Assembly: GCF_000813125.1 (NCBI RefSeq)
Contig: NZ_BASE01000054.1
Location: 1 to 64,000 of the forward strand
DNA length: 64,000 nucleotides
Direction of reading: 5' to 3'
Source of the DNA: Mesobacillus selenatarsenatis SF-1
GTDB taxonomy: Bacteria > Bacillota > Bacilli > Bacillales > Cytobacillaceae
This document shows positions 46,930 to 56,284 of this stretch, piece after piece. Every line of letters starts with the position of its first letter. Position 1 is the stretch's first letter. The notes beneath the pieces were generated by a model, which did no database searches, was not told the DNA's origin, and saw nothing but the letters and a program-made list of their open reading frames with translations. The translations under genes and the position numbers were made by a program.

Positions 46930-47050
46930 CATATCGACCACATTTTGGATTTTATTGGCGAATTTCAAGGTAATTCGACCACATTTCCAATTTATTTGGC
47001 GGATTTTAAAATAATTCGACCACATTTCCAAATATTTCGACCAAGTTGCT
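46930..47050. repeat. ~41-bp tandem repeat
   Basis: Three copies of TTCGACCACATTTCCAA-like units with starts near 46935, 46976 and 47018, then a fragment. They fill the space between the convergent small-protein and AOR genes; nothing else is seen in this gap apart from the terminator. Confidence 0.75.
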
Positions 47051-47080
47051 CCATCCGCTTTATTCAAGTCTATCAAAAAA

Positions 47081-47110
47081 AAAACCAGGCAAAATCGCCT
47101 GGTTTTCTTC
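47081..47110. terminator. Bidirectional terminator after the AOR gene
   Basis: AAACCAGGC and GCCTGGTTT pair around AAAATC, with A and T runs outside. Confidence 0.8.
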
Positions 47111-47117
47111 AAAACTA

Positions 47118-48959
47118 TTAAACTTCCTCTGTAGCTGGAGTTGTTTCTTCGCCAATGATGCCTAGTTCGCGAAGTTTTTCTTCTGTAACAACGCCATCTT
47201 TCCAGCCGCGGACATTGTAGTAATCATCAAGCATGATATCCATGCGTGAAACAAGTCCTTCACTGTTGCCTGAAGCACCTTCTTCAGTAAAGCGTTTTGG
47301 CAGGAAGTCGTCCTCACGCTTGTTGAAGCCGGCTAGGTTGTTATAGTAACGCTCAAGGTTGTAAATTCTTTCCCCTGCAAGCATGACATCATCAGCTGTC
47401 ATAGGGATGCCTGTCATTGTGCTGTATTGCTCAGCATAGTGCTCTGCATTTTCAGAGAAAGAAGAGAACTTACAGATATTCATAGAGTCAGAGAATGAAA
47501 GCAGGTTCTGGAATACATTCAGAAGCTCAGCTTTGCCTTCTGCTACTGTACGGTCTGTCGGCTCAGGAATGCCAGCGATTTCAGATGCGATTGTGTAGCC
47601 GCGAAGGTGGCAGGCACCACGGTTACTTGTCGCATATCCAAGGCCGATACCCTGGATGCCGCGTGGATCGTAAGCCGGGATGGACTGGCCTTTAACTGAC
47701 ATTGACAATTCAGGAACGCCCCATGCAGCCGTCGCGCGTGCAGGACCTTCAGCAAGGATGCCGCCGAAGCCTTCACGGAATGCGATTTTGCGAGCGATTT
47801 CAATCATGCCGTCAGCGTCGCCCCAATCAAGCTTCTCGTCAACGATGCCTTTTTCATAGGCTTCCATTGTCACAGAGATGGCGTGGCCAAGCTCGATTGT
47901 ATCCATGCCGTATTCGTTACAGATGTCGATTAAGTATGCGATTGCTTCAGAGTCGCTCAATCCGCTGTTCGCACCAAGTGCCCATGCAGATTCGAACTCA
48001 AAGCTCTCAACGCGAGTCTTATATTTGCCTTCTTTTACTTCAACTTCAATTTTACAGCCAACCGGGCAAGCGTGGCATGTGTTGTTGGCAACAAGCAGGT
48101 GCTCGTTTACCCATTCACCAGAGTGCTTTTCTGCTTCATCCCAGTGTGTCAATTGAGAGTTGCGAGTTGGAAGCGCTCCCACTTCATTGATCAAGTTAGT
48201 AAGGACGTTTGTTCCATATACGGATAATCCGCCTTTGTTAGGAGCAGTCAGGCCGCCTTCAAGAATCGCTTTAACCGCTTTCTTGTTAGCCTGGTTGTAA
48301 TCATCTTTTTGTGCCGGCTCAGGCATATTGCCTTTTTGTGCAGCTTTGATGACGATTGCTTTCAATTTCTTGAATCCTGCAACCGCACCAGTACCGCCTC
48401 GTCCTGCAGAACGGTCATGCTCGTTCATGAAACCAGCAAAACGTACTCCGTTTTCGCCAGCCTGGCCGATTGTCATTACGCTTAAATTTTCTTCGCCATG
48501 TGCATCTTTTAAAGACTGTACAGTCGCACGCGTGCTCAATCCCCACAATTGAGAAGCGTCGCGGATTTCAGCCTGACCATTTTCGATGAAAAGATAAACC
48601 GGCTTGTCACTTTTGCCTTTGAAAATAACGTTATCGATGCCAGCCCACTTCAAACGAGCTGCAGTCCATCCACCCATGTGCGAGTCAGTAACCGTGCCAG
48701 TCAATGGAGACTTCGTTACGACTGCAAGACGTCCGCTCATCGATGAACGTGAACCTGTTACAGGGCCAGTCATGATGCATAGAATGTTTTCTTCAGATAG
48801 AGGCTCTACTTCAGGTCCGTTGTCAAGAACATACTTAACCCCAAGACCGCGGCCGCCGACATACTTCTTTACGTCGTCCTCGTTGATGCCTCTGTAATCG
48901 ACAGTGCCATTTGACAAATCAACTACTACTTCTTTGTTTTTAAATCCCCCAAAATTCAT
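47118..48959 (-). CDS. Aldehyde:ferredoxin oxidoreductase (tungsten/molybdenum pterin)
   Basis: AOR-family enzyme oxidising aldehydes to acids (or the reverse) with ferredoxin, using a bis-pterin W or Mo centre and one [4Fe-4S] cluster. 613 residues, near the usual 605. Evidence: N-terminal GGRGLGVKYVLDN, the GRGGTGAV pterin-binding loop (about 200-207), the cluster ligands CHACPVGC (about 298-305) with a late fourth Cys in NICKF, and DPRGIQGIGLGYATSNRGACH. The ATG at 48959 follows GAGGTGG. The MoaD-like, GG-tailed and MoeB-like genes around it fit cofactor supply. Confidence 0.93.
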   Translation of the reverse strand: MNFGGFKNKEVVVDLSNGTVDYRGINEDDVKKYVGGRGLGVKYVLDNGPEVEPLSEENILCIMTGPVTGSRSSMSGRLAVVTKSPLTGTVTDSHMGGWTAARLKWAGIDNVIFKGKSDKPVYLFIENGQAEIRDASQLWGLSTRATVQSLKDAHGEENLSVMTIGQAGENGVRFAGFMNEHDRSAGRGGTGAVAGFKKLKAIVIKAAQKGNMPEPAQKDDYNQANKKAVKAILEGGLTAPNKGGLSVYGTNVLTNLINEVGALPTRNSQLTHWDEAEKHSGEWVNEHLLVANNTCHACPVGCKIEVEVKEGKYKTRVESFEFESAWALGANSGLSDSEAIAYLIDICNEYGMDTIELGHAISVTMEAYEKGIVDEKLDWGDADGMIEIARKIAFREGFGGILAEGPARATAAWGVPELSMSVKGQSIPAYDPRGIQGIGLGYATSNRGACHLRGYTIASEIAGIPEPTDRTVAEGKAELLNVFQNLLSFSDSMNICKFSSFSENAEHYAEQYSTMTGIPMTADDVMLAGERIYNLERYYNNLAGFNKREDDFLPKRFTEEGASGNSEGLVSRMDIMLDDYYNVRGWKDGVVTEEKLRELGIIGEETTPATEEV

Positions 48960-49104
48960 CTTAACTAATCCACCTCTTTCTTTTAGTATGGATAAAAAAT
49001 AATACAAGAGGCCTATTTTCCTCTTAATCTTAAGTATAGTGAAAATTCAGGCTAAAAAAAAGCTTTATTTAAAGATATAATGAAATAGAAATGAGGGGAT
49101 ATGG

Positions 49105-50133
49105 ATGAAAGATTTGGAACGTTATTCAAGGCAGATTTTATTCCAGCCAATTGGAAGTGGAGGGCAGGATAAGCTATTGAGAAGCTCTGCCGTCATCGTC
49201 GGCATGGGGGCACTGGGAACGGTGATTTCCAACCATTTAGTCCGATCAGGTGTCGGGCATGTCCGAATTATCGACCGTGACCTGGTGGAGCTTTCCAACC
49301 TTCAGCGCCAGACTCTCTATGATGAAGATGATGCGCTCGAGAACCTTCCGAAGGTCATCGCCGCTGAAAAAAAACTGAGAAAGATCAATTCAGAAGTTAA
49401 AGTAGAAGCCATCATCGCTGATTTAACGCTCGACAACGCAGAGGACCTGCTTGCAGGCTTTGATGTAATCGTCGATGGAACCGATAATTTCATGGCCCGT
49501 TATCTTATAAATGATGTTGCCGTCAAGCATGGCATTCCGTGGGTTTATGGCGGTGCGGTCAGCTCGAGGGGGATGTTCGCGGCCATCAAACCGGGCGAGA
49601 CCCCTTGCTATCGTTGCTTATTCCCATCCGTTCCAGCAGGTCTTGGAGAGACATGCGACAGCATCGGTGTGCTTTCACCGATTACGGATATCATTGGATC
49701 CTTCGAAGCAGTCGAGGCAATTAAGCTCCTCGTAGGGGCAGAGTCGAACCCGAATCTTGAGCAGATGGATATCTGGTACAACTCCTTTTTGCAAATGGAC
49801 ATCAGCCAGGGGCGCAATCCAGAATGCCCGGCATGTGTCCATCATGAATACGAATTCTTGGATCGGTCATCACACCAGCAAATTAACTATGCATCCTTAT
49901 GCGGCCGAAACACCATCCAGATCAATCCGAGGCAAAAAACGAAACAGGATCTGGAGAAGCTCGCTGTCCGCCTGAAAAATAATGGCGAGGTAAAAGGCAA
50001 TCCATTTTTGCTGCGCTTCATGCCGGATGATGAAATCACGATGGTGATTTTCCAGGACGGAAGGGTGCTTGTCCATGGCACGAATGATACTGTAAAAGCA
50101 AAATCATATTATACAAGATACCTTGGTTCATAA
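49105..50133 (+). CDS. MoeB/ThiF-type E1 adenylyltransferase
   Basis: Activates the C-terminus of a MoaD/ThiS-type carrier with ATP. In 342 residues: ATP-binding GMGALGTVISNHLVRSG (about 33-49), DLVELSNLQRQ (about 60-70), zinc pairs CYRC (about 170) and CPAC (about 235), and the putative catalytic Cys in GETCDSIG (about 184). The last ~80 residues form an extra domain (about 255-342). AGGGGAT lies before the ATG. It is divergent from the AOR gene; together with the GG-tailed proteins it forms an activation set. Confidence 0.9.
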   Translation: MKDLERYSRQILFQPIGSGGQDKLLRSSAVIVGMGALGTVISNHLVRSGVGHVRIIDRDLVELSNLQRQTLYDEDDALENLPKVIAAEKKLRKINSEVKVEAIIADLTLDNAEDLLAGFDVIVDGTDNFMARYLINDVAVKHGIPWVYGGAVSSRGMFAAIKPGETPCYRCLFPSVPAGLGETCDSIGVLSPITDIIGSFEAVEAIKLLVGAESNPNLEQMDIWYNSFLQMDISQGRNPECPACVHHEYEFLDRSSHQQINYASLCGRNTIQINPRQKTKQDLEKLAVRLKNNGEVKGNPFLLRFMPDDEITMVIFQDGRVLVHGTNDTVKAKSYYTRYLGS

Positions 50134-50210
50134 TGTATGATACGGTAAAGGCAATATTCTGATATGAGACAAACCTTGGCTCATAACTTTTTATAAAAGG
50201 GGAGATTGAA

Positions 50211-51578
50211 TTGGCAGGCTACATAGATGAGTTGAAGAAAGTCATAGATGAGGAACTTGTAACTGTGAATGAAACAATTTTGGAGCTTCACGGCCGGGAT
50301 GAGTCCTATCACGAACCACGCCTGCCGGATGTCGTTGTATTTCCGCGGAATAAAGAGGACGTCAGCAAGGTACTCCAATTCGCGAACGAGCGGAAAATTC
50401 CTGTTGTGCCATTCGGATTGGGAACGAGTCTGGAAGGACATGTCATTCCGGTGAATGGCGGAATCTCGCTTGACCTTTCACAGATGAATGCAATCGTTGA
50501 AGTGAAGGAAAGTGACTTTCTCGTAAAAGTCCAGCCTGGTGTAACGCGTTCTGTCCTGAATAAGGAGCTGAAGAAGTATGGCTTGTTTTTCACCGTTGAC
50601 CCAGGTGCAGATGCGACGCTTGGCGGGATGGCGGCAACGAATGCGAGCGGCACGACGTCTGTGCGCTATGGCATCATGCGCGACCAGGTCAGAGACCTTG
50701 AAGTGGTGCTTGCGAACGGTGATATCATCCATACCGGCAGTCTTGCTGCTAAATCTTCATCAGGAATCCACCTGAACGGCATGTTTGTCGGCTCTGAGGG
50801 AACACTTGGTGTCATCACTGAACTTACGCTGAAAGTATACGGCATTCCGGAAGCAATCACTGCGGCACGGGCTGTTTTTCCTTCTGTAAAAAATGCCGTC
50901 GACGCAGTGGTTGGCATTTTAGCCGGCGGCATACCGGTGGCCCGGATTGAGTTTGTCGATGCAGAGTCGGTGAAAAAAGTGAATGAATACATGGAAACAG
51001 ATTACGAGGAAAGCACGACGCTGTTCATGGAATTCCACGGCAACGAAGCGGGTCTGGCGCAGGATGTTGAGTTTGCCACTGAGATTTTGAAGGACCACGG
51101 CTGCTTGAACTTTCAATTTGAGGCAGACTCAAAAGCACGCAACCAGCTTTGGGAAGCCAGGCATAATCTGCTTTACGCTTATAAGCACACAGCCGGCAAG
51201 AAAAGCATCATGCTGACAGATGTCAGTGTCCCTGTTTCTGAATTGACCGGCGCAATTCTTCACACCCGTGGGTTGATTGATGCTTCAGCGATTGAAGGCT
51301 CAATTGTCGGCCATGTCGGGGACGGCAACTATCATGTTTTGCTGCTGATGGACAAAGAAAATCCTGAAGAGGTAAAAGAAGGCGAACGGATCAATGAAGA
51401 AATCGTCCACTACGCACTGAAGCGTGGCGGCACCTGCACCGGAGAACATGGAGTCGGACTAGGGAAGGCAAAATACCAACGACTTGAGCATGGCGCTGCC
51501 TATGAAGTCATGAAATCCATTAAGAAAACCCTCGATCCAAACGGAATTTTGAATCCTGGGAAGATTTTTGTAGATTAG
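50211..51578 (+). CDS. glcD: FAD-linked 2-hydroxyacid dehydrogenase, GlcD type
   Basis: Oxidises glycolate or D-lactate using FAD, feeding electrons to the membrane. 455 residues: PCMH-type FAD domain with VPFGLGTSLEGHVIPVNGG (about 65-83), VDPGADATLGGMAATNASG (about 128-146) and GTLGVITELTLK (about 194-205), then the C-terminal cap with GHVGDGNYH and the final TCTGEHGVGLGK (about 405-416). The start is TTG behind GGGGAG. No glcE/glcF partner is adjacent, as is common for single-subunit D-lactate dehydrogenases. Confidence 0.88.
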   Translation: MAGYIDELKKVIDEELVTVNETILELHGRDESYHEPRLPDVVVFPRNKEDVSKVLQFANERKIPVVPFGLGTSLEGHVIPVNGGISLDLSQMNAIVEVKESDFLVKVQPGVTRSVLNKELKKYGLFFTVDPGADATLGGMAATNASGTTSVRYGIMRDQVRDLEVVLANGDIIHTGSLAAKSSSGIHLNGMFVGSEGTLGVITELTLKVYGIPEAITAARAVFPSVKNAVDAVVGILAGGIPVARIEFVDAESVKKVNEYMETDYEESTTLFMEFHGNEAGLAQDVEFATEILKDHGCLNFQFEADSKARNQLWEARHNLLYAYKHTAGKKSIMLTDVSVPVSELTGAILHTRGLIDASAIEGSIVGHVGDGNYHVLLLMDKENPEEVKEGERINEEIVHYALKRGGTCTGEHGVGLGKAKYQRLEHGAAYEVMKSIKKTLDPNGILNPGKIFVD

Positions 51579-51619
51579 TAGGATTGAAAGCGGCGGCAAG
51601 TGCCCCGCTTTTTATCTTT

Positions 51620-51862
51620 CTCTATGAAATGAACGTTAATCTCTATGAAAAAGCTGTTATTCTCTACAAAATGAACGATAATCTCTATGAAAAAGCTGTT
51701 AATCGCTACGAAATGAACGATAATCTCTATGAAAAAGCTGTTAATCGCTACGAAATGAACGATTAACCTCAATGAAAAGGCTATTGATCTCTACGAAATA
51801 GATGATAATCTCTACCAAAATCCACATAATCTCTACGTTTTTAACGATAATCTCTACTTTTT
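51620..51862. repeat. 21-bp (42-bp higher-order) tandem repeat array
   Basis: About 11-12 units of the form AAxxxxxx(T)TAATCTCTA(C/T)GA, alternating two types (AAATGAACGATAATCTCTATG and AAAAAGCTGTTAATCGCTACG), so the 42-bp pair repeats almost exactly in the middle. Because 21 is a multiple of 3, both strands stay open; these frames are not genes. The remaining gap to 51941 shows nothing else. Confidence 0.9.
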
Positions 51863-51941
51863 CCAAAACAATGGGAAGGTTTAATTCTGGAATTTTCGTA
51901 AATAAAGAGGTTAAGAGTCTTTTTAGCGAGGAGCATGTGGA

Positions 51942-52202
51942 ATGAACAACGAAGCAATCCTGCAAAAATCAGCGGAACAGCAGCAGCTAAAAGACATCCA
52001 GAATAAAATTGTTGAAGACATATACAGTGATGAGGATCTGGTTCGATTACTTGATTTGCTGAAGGAAAATACCGATAAAATGGATTATCTTCAGACGAGA
52101 AAGCTTTGTGAGCTGGTGCAGTACTTGTATACGAACGAGCGGGAGGAACGCCAGGCAAACAAACTTCTCGACATCATCAATGGGATGTTTTATAAGCAGT
52201 GA
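51942..52202 (+). CDS. Small helical protein, unknown
   Basis: 86 residues, strongly helical and charged (LKDIQNKIVEDIYSDEDLVRLLDLLKE, ANKLLDIINGMFYKQ). GCGAGGAG precedes the ATG by 8 bases. No signal, membrane segment or Cys. No family recognised. Its stop is directly followed by the right end of the TnpB element. Confidence 0.7.
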   Translation: MNNEAILQKSAEQQQLKDIQNKIVEDIYSDEDLVRLLDLLKENTDKMDYLQTRKLCELVQYLYTNEREERQANKLLDIINGMFYKQ

Positions 52203-52204
52203 AC

Positions 52205-53560
52205 TACCCACCACTTACCACCCTTACAGGTTGCTTGAAGTGGGGGCTTCTTGGGTAATCGCCACTTTTGGTAGCTGACGAAATGGACCAAGCTAACCCT
52301 CTTGTTCCAAGAGTTTTATTTTTTCACTAGGCACTTGCTAATAAGCGAATGCCTTCTTTTTTGATATTGATTGCTGAATTGTAGTCTCTATCGAGATTTA
52401 GCCCACACGAACAAGTGTATGTCCTCCATAGGCATTGGCTGGGTATTTCCACAACTGGAACAAGTTTTGGTAGACGGGAACCATTTATCGATCTTGATCA
52501 GCTGTTTTCCCTGCTCTTTTAGTTTGTACTTCAAGTAGGAAGTGAACATACCCCAACCGTTGTCTGCAACGCTTTTACCGAATTTTAGTGCCTGTGACAT
52601 ACCTTTCATATCCAAATCTTCAATCACAACAGCATCATAGTTAGTGACTAATTCTTTTGATTTATGGTGAAGAAAATTTTTGCGTTGATTGGCGACTCTC
52701 TCTTGAATTTTAGCTACTCGAATACGTTGTTTATTCCAATTCAAAGAGCCTTTCTTTTTACGAGAAAGGTTACGTTGTTCGATAGCTAATTTATCAAGCA
52801 TTTGTCGATAAAACTTAGGGTAATTGGCTTTCTCACCCTCACTATCGACAAACAACCCATCCATCGCAAAATCTAATCCAACTATCTTTTCAATTTCCTT
52901 GCTTTCAATCTCCTTCTTGTACTCTGTAAGGATCGAAATATAGTATTTTCCTGATGATGTCGTCGATACGGTACATGATTTGATTTTGTATTCCGCAGGG
53001 ATCTCTCTATGTTGTCTGATTTTGACCATTTTCATTTTAGGTAACTTGATATGACCATCCAACAATTGAATATTCCCGTTTACTACATTTGTTGTGTAAC
53101 TTTGTTTGTGGCGTTTACTTTTATATTTTGGGAACTTGGCATTCCCCTTGAAGAATGCTTTATAAGCATTATCCAAATTTAGTTGTGCGTTCGCTAACGC
53201 TAATGAATCAACTTCCTTTAGCCATTCATACTCTTTTTTGTACTTGGCAGGCGTTGGATGTTTCATCTTCTTCAATGCTTCTTCATCATCTTTCAGTAAC
53301 TCATAGGTTTCTTTTCGTTCAGCTAACATCTTGTTGTAAACGAACCGAACACAGCCGAATGTTTTGCGAAAAATCAAAGCCTGTTCATCATTTGGATACA
53401 ATCTGAACTTGTATGCCTTATTTTGTCTAGCCATATCAAACCACCTACTCACACGAACGTTTGTTCTGATTTTACCATAAAAATGACCTTTGGGCTATCA
53501 CCCAACCGAAATTCCTCTCCCCCTTACCATTGGGCTATGCCCTTCACGCGCTTGAAGAGG
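52205..53560 (-). mobile_element. IS200/IS605-group (TnpB-only) element, decayed
   Basis: A tnpB relic without tnpA (IS1341-type). The end at about 52210-52260 holds a hairpin-rich block (CCACTTACCACCC..., AAGTGGGGGCTTCTTGGG) like the right ends of this group, which also encode the guide RNA. The other boundary near 53480-53560 (TTTGGGCTATCACCCAA) is approximate. Confidence 0.7.
52327..53452 (-). pseudogene. tnpB: TnpB RNA-guided nuclease, frameshifted
   Basis: OrfB/TnpB family, ancestor of Cas12. The 354-codon frame from 53452 has the N-terminal KAYKFRLYPNDEQ, RuvC-I GLDFAMDGLF (about 195), RuvC-II VIEDLDMKGM (about 272) and the first half of the zinc ribbon, TCSSCGN. It then leaves frame after MPMED near 52415. 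The other frame continues TYTCSCGLNLDRDYNSA and ends LLASA at 52327, restoring the second Cys pair and the RuvC-III Asp. One lost base thus removes essential residues, so the nuclease should be dead. Confidence 0.85.
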
Positions 53561-53585
53561 GAGACTTCTTTCGAAAGTACGTTAA

Positions 53586-53636
53586 AAAAAGGGAAAGCAG
53601 CCAACACAATCATGGTTTTGGCTGCTTTTTCGCATT
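53586..53636. terminator. Bidirectional terminator after the small membrane protein
   Basis: AAAGCAGCCAA and TTGGCTGCTTT pair with A-rich and T-rich flanks. Confidence 0.8.
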
Positions 53637-53783
53637 TTTAAGTGAAACGAAGAAATTGATCAGGAAACTGCATAACAATAAGGCAAGCAGCACCGAAGAA
53701 TTCAGGCTGTTCCAGATTGTTTTAAGGATAATAAAGATTATGAGTGAGCTCAGCACGGCTATGAGCCACGATGATTTTTGCAT
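53610..53783 (-). CDS. Small two-helix membrane protein downstream of yeiH
   Basis: 57 residues with two hydrophobic stretches (about 6-23 and 31-49) and a basic tail KNAKKQPKP. I start it at the ATG 53783, with GGGAAGTG about 9 bases upstream; a GTG three codons earlier is an alternative. It lies 15 bases behind the yeiH-like stop in the same direction, so it is likely co-transcribed. Its 3' end overlaps the terminator. Function unknown. Confidence 0.55.
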   Translation of the reverse strand: MQKSSWLIAVLSSLIIFIILKTIWNSLNSSVLLALLLCSFLINFFVSLKNAKKQPKP

Positions 53784-53798
53784 AAAATTCACTTCCCA

Positions 53799-54818
53799 TT
53801 AAAGTAAAAGAACAACTAACAAATACCCAAAAAACGATAGCAGCACAGAACCAGCAAGTCCTGCCGACAATGCTTTTCCGCCCATTTGCTTGAATGATTT
53901 AAAGTCGACATTCAATCCAAGTCCGGCCATTGCCATGCCGATGAGCAAATAGGCAAGGCTGACGATGGCAGACGCAGCACCATCGCTGACAACTCCTGTC
54001 GTATTGAACGCACTCACCGCAAGAAATCCAAGAATAAACCAGGGAATCGGCAAGGTAGACAGCGTCATTTTTTGGCCAGCCGCACCGGATTCCTTACGCT
54101 GGATAAGGAATCCTATTAAAATAGCAACCGGAACAAGCAGCGCTACCCTGGTCAATTTTACGATAATGGCGAGGTCGAGGGCAGCCTGTCCAGCCGGGTC
54201 GGCAGCAGCGACGACATGGGCGATTTCATGCAGGGTGCCACCAGCAAATACCCCATAATCAAGTGCTTTCAAGTCAAGGTACGAGAAGATCAGGGTATAA
54301 AGGATTGTGAAAATCGTTCCGAGCACTGCCACATTGGCTGCACCCACAGCGGTTTCTTTTTCATTGGCCTTGATGACTGGCGCGATGGCGACAACTGCGG
54401 CTGCTCCACAAATCGCTGTCCCGCAGGCAGTCAGGATGCCAAGTCTTTTCTCCACCTTGAAAAGTCTGCTCAACGCATAGACGACCACCAGAGCAAACAC
54501 CAGATTAGCAAATGCAATTAAAAATACCGTCGATCCTGCATTGTAAATATCATACAGATTAAGCCTGAATCCAAGCAATATGATTCCGAGACGGAGCAGC
54601 TTTTTGCTGGAATATGAGGCACCTTCCAACAGGCCGCCGTTCACTCCGGCAGACGCCCGCCATATCATCCCTAGCATGATGGCAATGACAAGCTGGCCCA
54701 AGATCGAAAAGAATGGCAGGCCGGCAATCAACCGGGCAGCCAGCGCAAGCGCCAGAGTTAATAAAATACCCTTGATGACGGGCACGGTAAAACGAGGCAG
54801 TAGATCATTTATTTTCAT
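53799..54818 (-). CDS. YeiH-family putative sulfate exporter
   Basis: 339 residues with about ten hydrophobic helices. Family features are LGQLVIAIMLGMIWR, SSKKLLRLGIILLGFRLNL (about 70-88), TACGTAICGAAAVVAIAPVIKA (about 130-151) and FAGGTLHEIAHVVAAA (about 191-206). Members are annotated as putative sulfate exporters from weak evidence; the substrate here is open. The start has AAGGACG about 10 bases upstream. Confidence 0.88.
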   Translation of the reverse strand: MKINDLLPRFTVPVIKGILLTLALALAARLIAGLPFFSILGQLVIAIMLGMIWRASAGVNGGLLEGASYSSKKLLRLGIILLGFRLNLYDIYNAGSTVFLIAFANLVFALVVVYALSRLFKVEKRLGILTACGTAICGAAAVVAIAPVIKANEKETAVGAANVAVLGTIFTILYTLIFSYLDLKALDYGVFAGGTLHEIAHVVAAADPAGQAALDLAIIVKLTRVALLVPVAILIGFLIQRKESGAAGQKMTLSTLPIPWFILGFLAVSAFNTTGVVSDGAASAIVSLAYLLIGMAMAGLGLNVDFKSFKQMGGKALSAGLAGSVLLSFFGYLLVVLLL

Positions 54819-55003
54819 TTATTACACGTCCTTCAAATCTATCTAACTAACACTTTACCGAATAAAAGAAAAATAGCAAAACCCATATGTGTATCTATCC
54901 GGAATTGGCAATATTCACAAAACGGCTATATGTAAGCTGAGCAGGGGTATTGGATGGTGCTTATAATAAAGGTAATTATATCCTCCCTAAGCAGGTGAGC
55001 AAA

Positions 55004-56209
55004 ATGGAGAAGAGCATGTCGGAGGGAAGGTTTCTCATATATATTGTAGCTGCGGTCATGCTTTTGATGGTGATCCATCTCTATCATGCCGACCTTTCGT
55101 CCTATTTGAACCCTGAAAATTATATTGCCATCCATACGATTTTGGAATTTTTCAGTATTGCTGTTTCCTTTTCGATTTTCTCATATGGCTGGAAAGCGTT
55201 CGGCTTCTCGCAGTCCAGGAAAATCCTGATGCTGAGCTTTTTGTTTTTCATTGTCGGAATGCTAGATTTATTGCATACACTCACATTCCAGGGAATGCCC
55301 TTTTTTATAACTGAAAGTTCCATCGCGAAGGCGACATGGTTCTGGGTTTCGGCCCGCAGCATTGAATCATTATTGATCGTGCTGGTACTCGTCCTGCCCG
55401 AACGGAAGCTGCAACAGGATCCAAGGCGCATTTGCCTGGCAGTTTGCACTGCGGTTATAGGAGTCATTATGTTTGTGATTTTCAGGTATGAACAGAGCCT
55501 TCCGCTACTCGTCATTGAAGGTGAAGGGACAACCATCTTGAAAAATCTCATAGAATACGCTGCCAGTTTCCTGCACTTCATCTCAATTGTCATTTCGCTT
55601 TACTTTTACAATGAAGGAAAGAATGGCCAGCATCTGTATGTAGCGCTGGCATTCACGTTTCTGTTTTTGTCCGAACTCGTTTTCACGATTTACCAGAGCG
55701 TTTATGATATCGACAATTTCACCGGTCATCTGTACAAGGCGCTTGGCTACTTTTTCATCATGAGAGGTTTCTACTTCTCGACGATTGCGGATGACAGCTT
55801 TCTGAAGGATCCTCATGAAAAAATGTGGCGACAGACGGAAGAGATGATCCAGAGCCATTATGGAATCATTTTCAAGCTATCAAAGCAGGGTGAGGACTTT
55901 ATCCACCACATCGTTGGCGGCGGGCTGCTGAATGATCTTGGCTTCACCCCGAATGAGATTAATGGCAAGACCCTCGATGAATTCCTGCCCGATAAGGCGT
56001 GGAGAATTGAAAGGTACTATGACTGTGTCTGGAAAAATAATGAGAAGATTGTCTTTGAAATTGAAATTGGCGGACAAACGTATGCGATCTCGCTCGTGCC
56101 TGTTATGAACAATGGCGAGGTAGTGGAGATAGCCGGAGCCGTTATGGGGATCGTCAAATATTCGCGGTTGGACCGCTGTTCACGAAACACGAAAGAAAAT
56201 GCTATGTAA
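55004..56209 (+). CDS. MASE3-PAS sensory protein without an output domain
   Basis: 401 residues: eight or so membrane helices forming a MASE3 sensor (about 8-265; GMLDLLHTLTFQGMPFF and WFWVSARSIESLL are recognisable), then a PAS domain (about 285-390; HIVGGGLLNDLGFTPNEING, TLDEFLPD). In other proteins these precede a GGDEF, EAL or kinase domain, but here the chain stops 25 residues after the PAS. The ATG at 55004 follows AGGTGAG. Either a genuine stand-alone sensor or a truncated signalling protein. Confidence 0.85.
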   Translation: MEKSMSEGRFLIYIVAAVMLLMVIHLYHADLSSYLNPENYIAIHTILEFFSIAVSFSIFSYGWKAFGFSQSRKILMLSFLFFIVGMLDLLHTLTFQGMPFFITESSIAKATWFWVSARSIESLLIVLVLVLPERKLQQDPRRICLAVCTAVIGVIMFVIFRYEQSLPLLVIEGEGTTILKNLIEYAASFLHFISIVISLYFYNEGKNGQHLYVALAFTFLFLSELVFTIYQSVYDIDNFTGHLYKALGYFFIMRGFYFSTIADDSFLKDPHEKMWRQTEEMIQSHYGIIFKLSKQGEDFIHHIVGGGLLNDLGFTPNEINGKTLDEFLPDKAWRIERYYDCVWKNNEKIVFEIEIGGQTYAISLVPVMNNGEVVEIAGAVMGIVKYSRLDRCSRNTKENAM

Positions 56210-56255
56210 GATTGAATTAACCCGCCGGAAAGCTGGTTTTTCTTTTGGATTGAAC

Positions 56256-56284
56256 CTGCAGAAATGCAGGTTTTTTTGTTTCTA
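56256..56284 (+). terminator. Terminator after the MASE3 protein
   Basis: AACCTGCAG and ATGCAGGTT flank AA and are followed by seven Ts. The rest of 56285-56500 has no gene. Confidence 0.85.

Noticed and set aside
51575-51772. Open frames on both strands across the 21-bp repeat
   Set aside because: They exist only because the repeat period is a multiple of 3; no ribosome site, and the predicted peptides are pure repeats.
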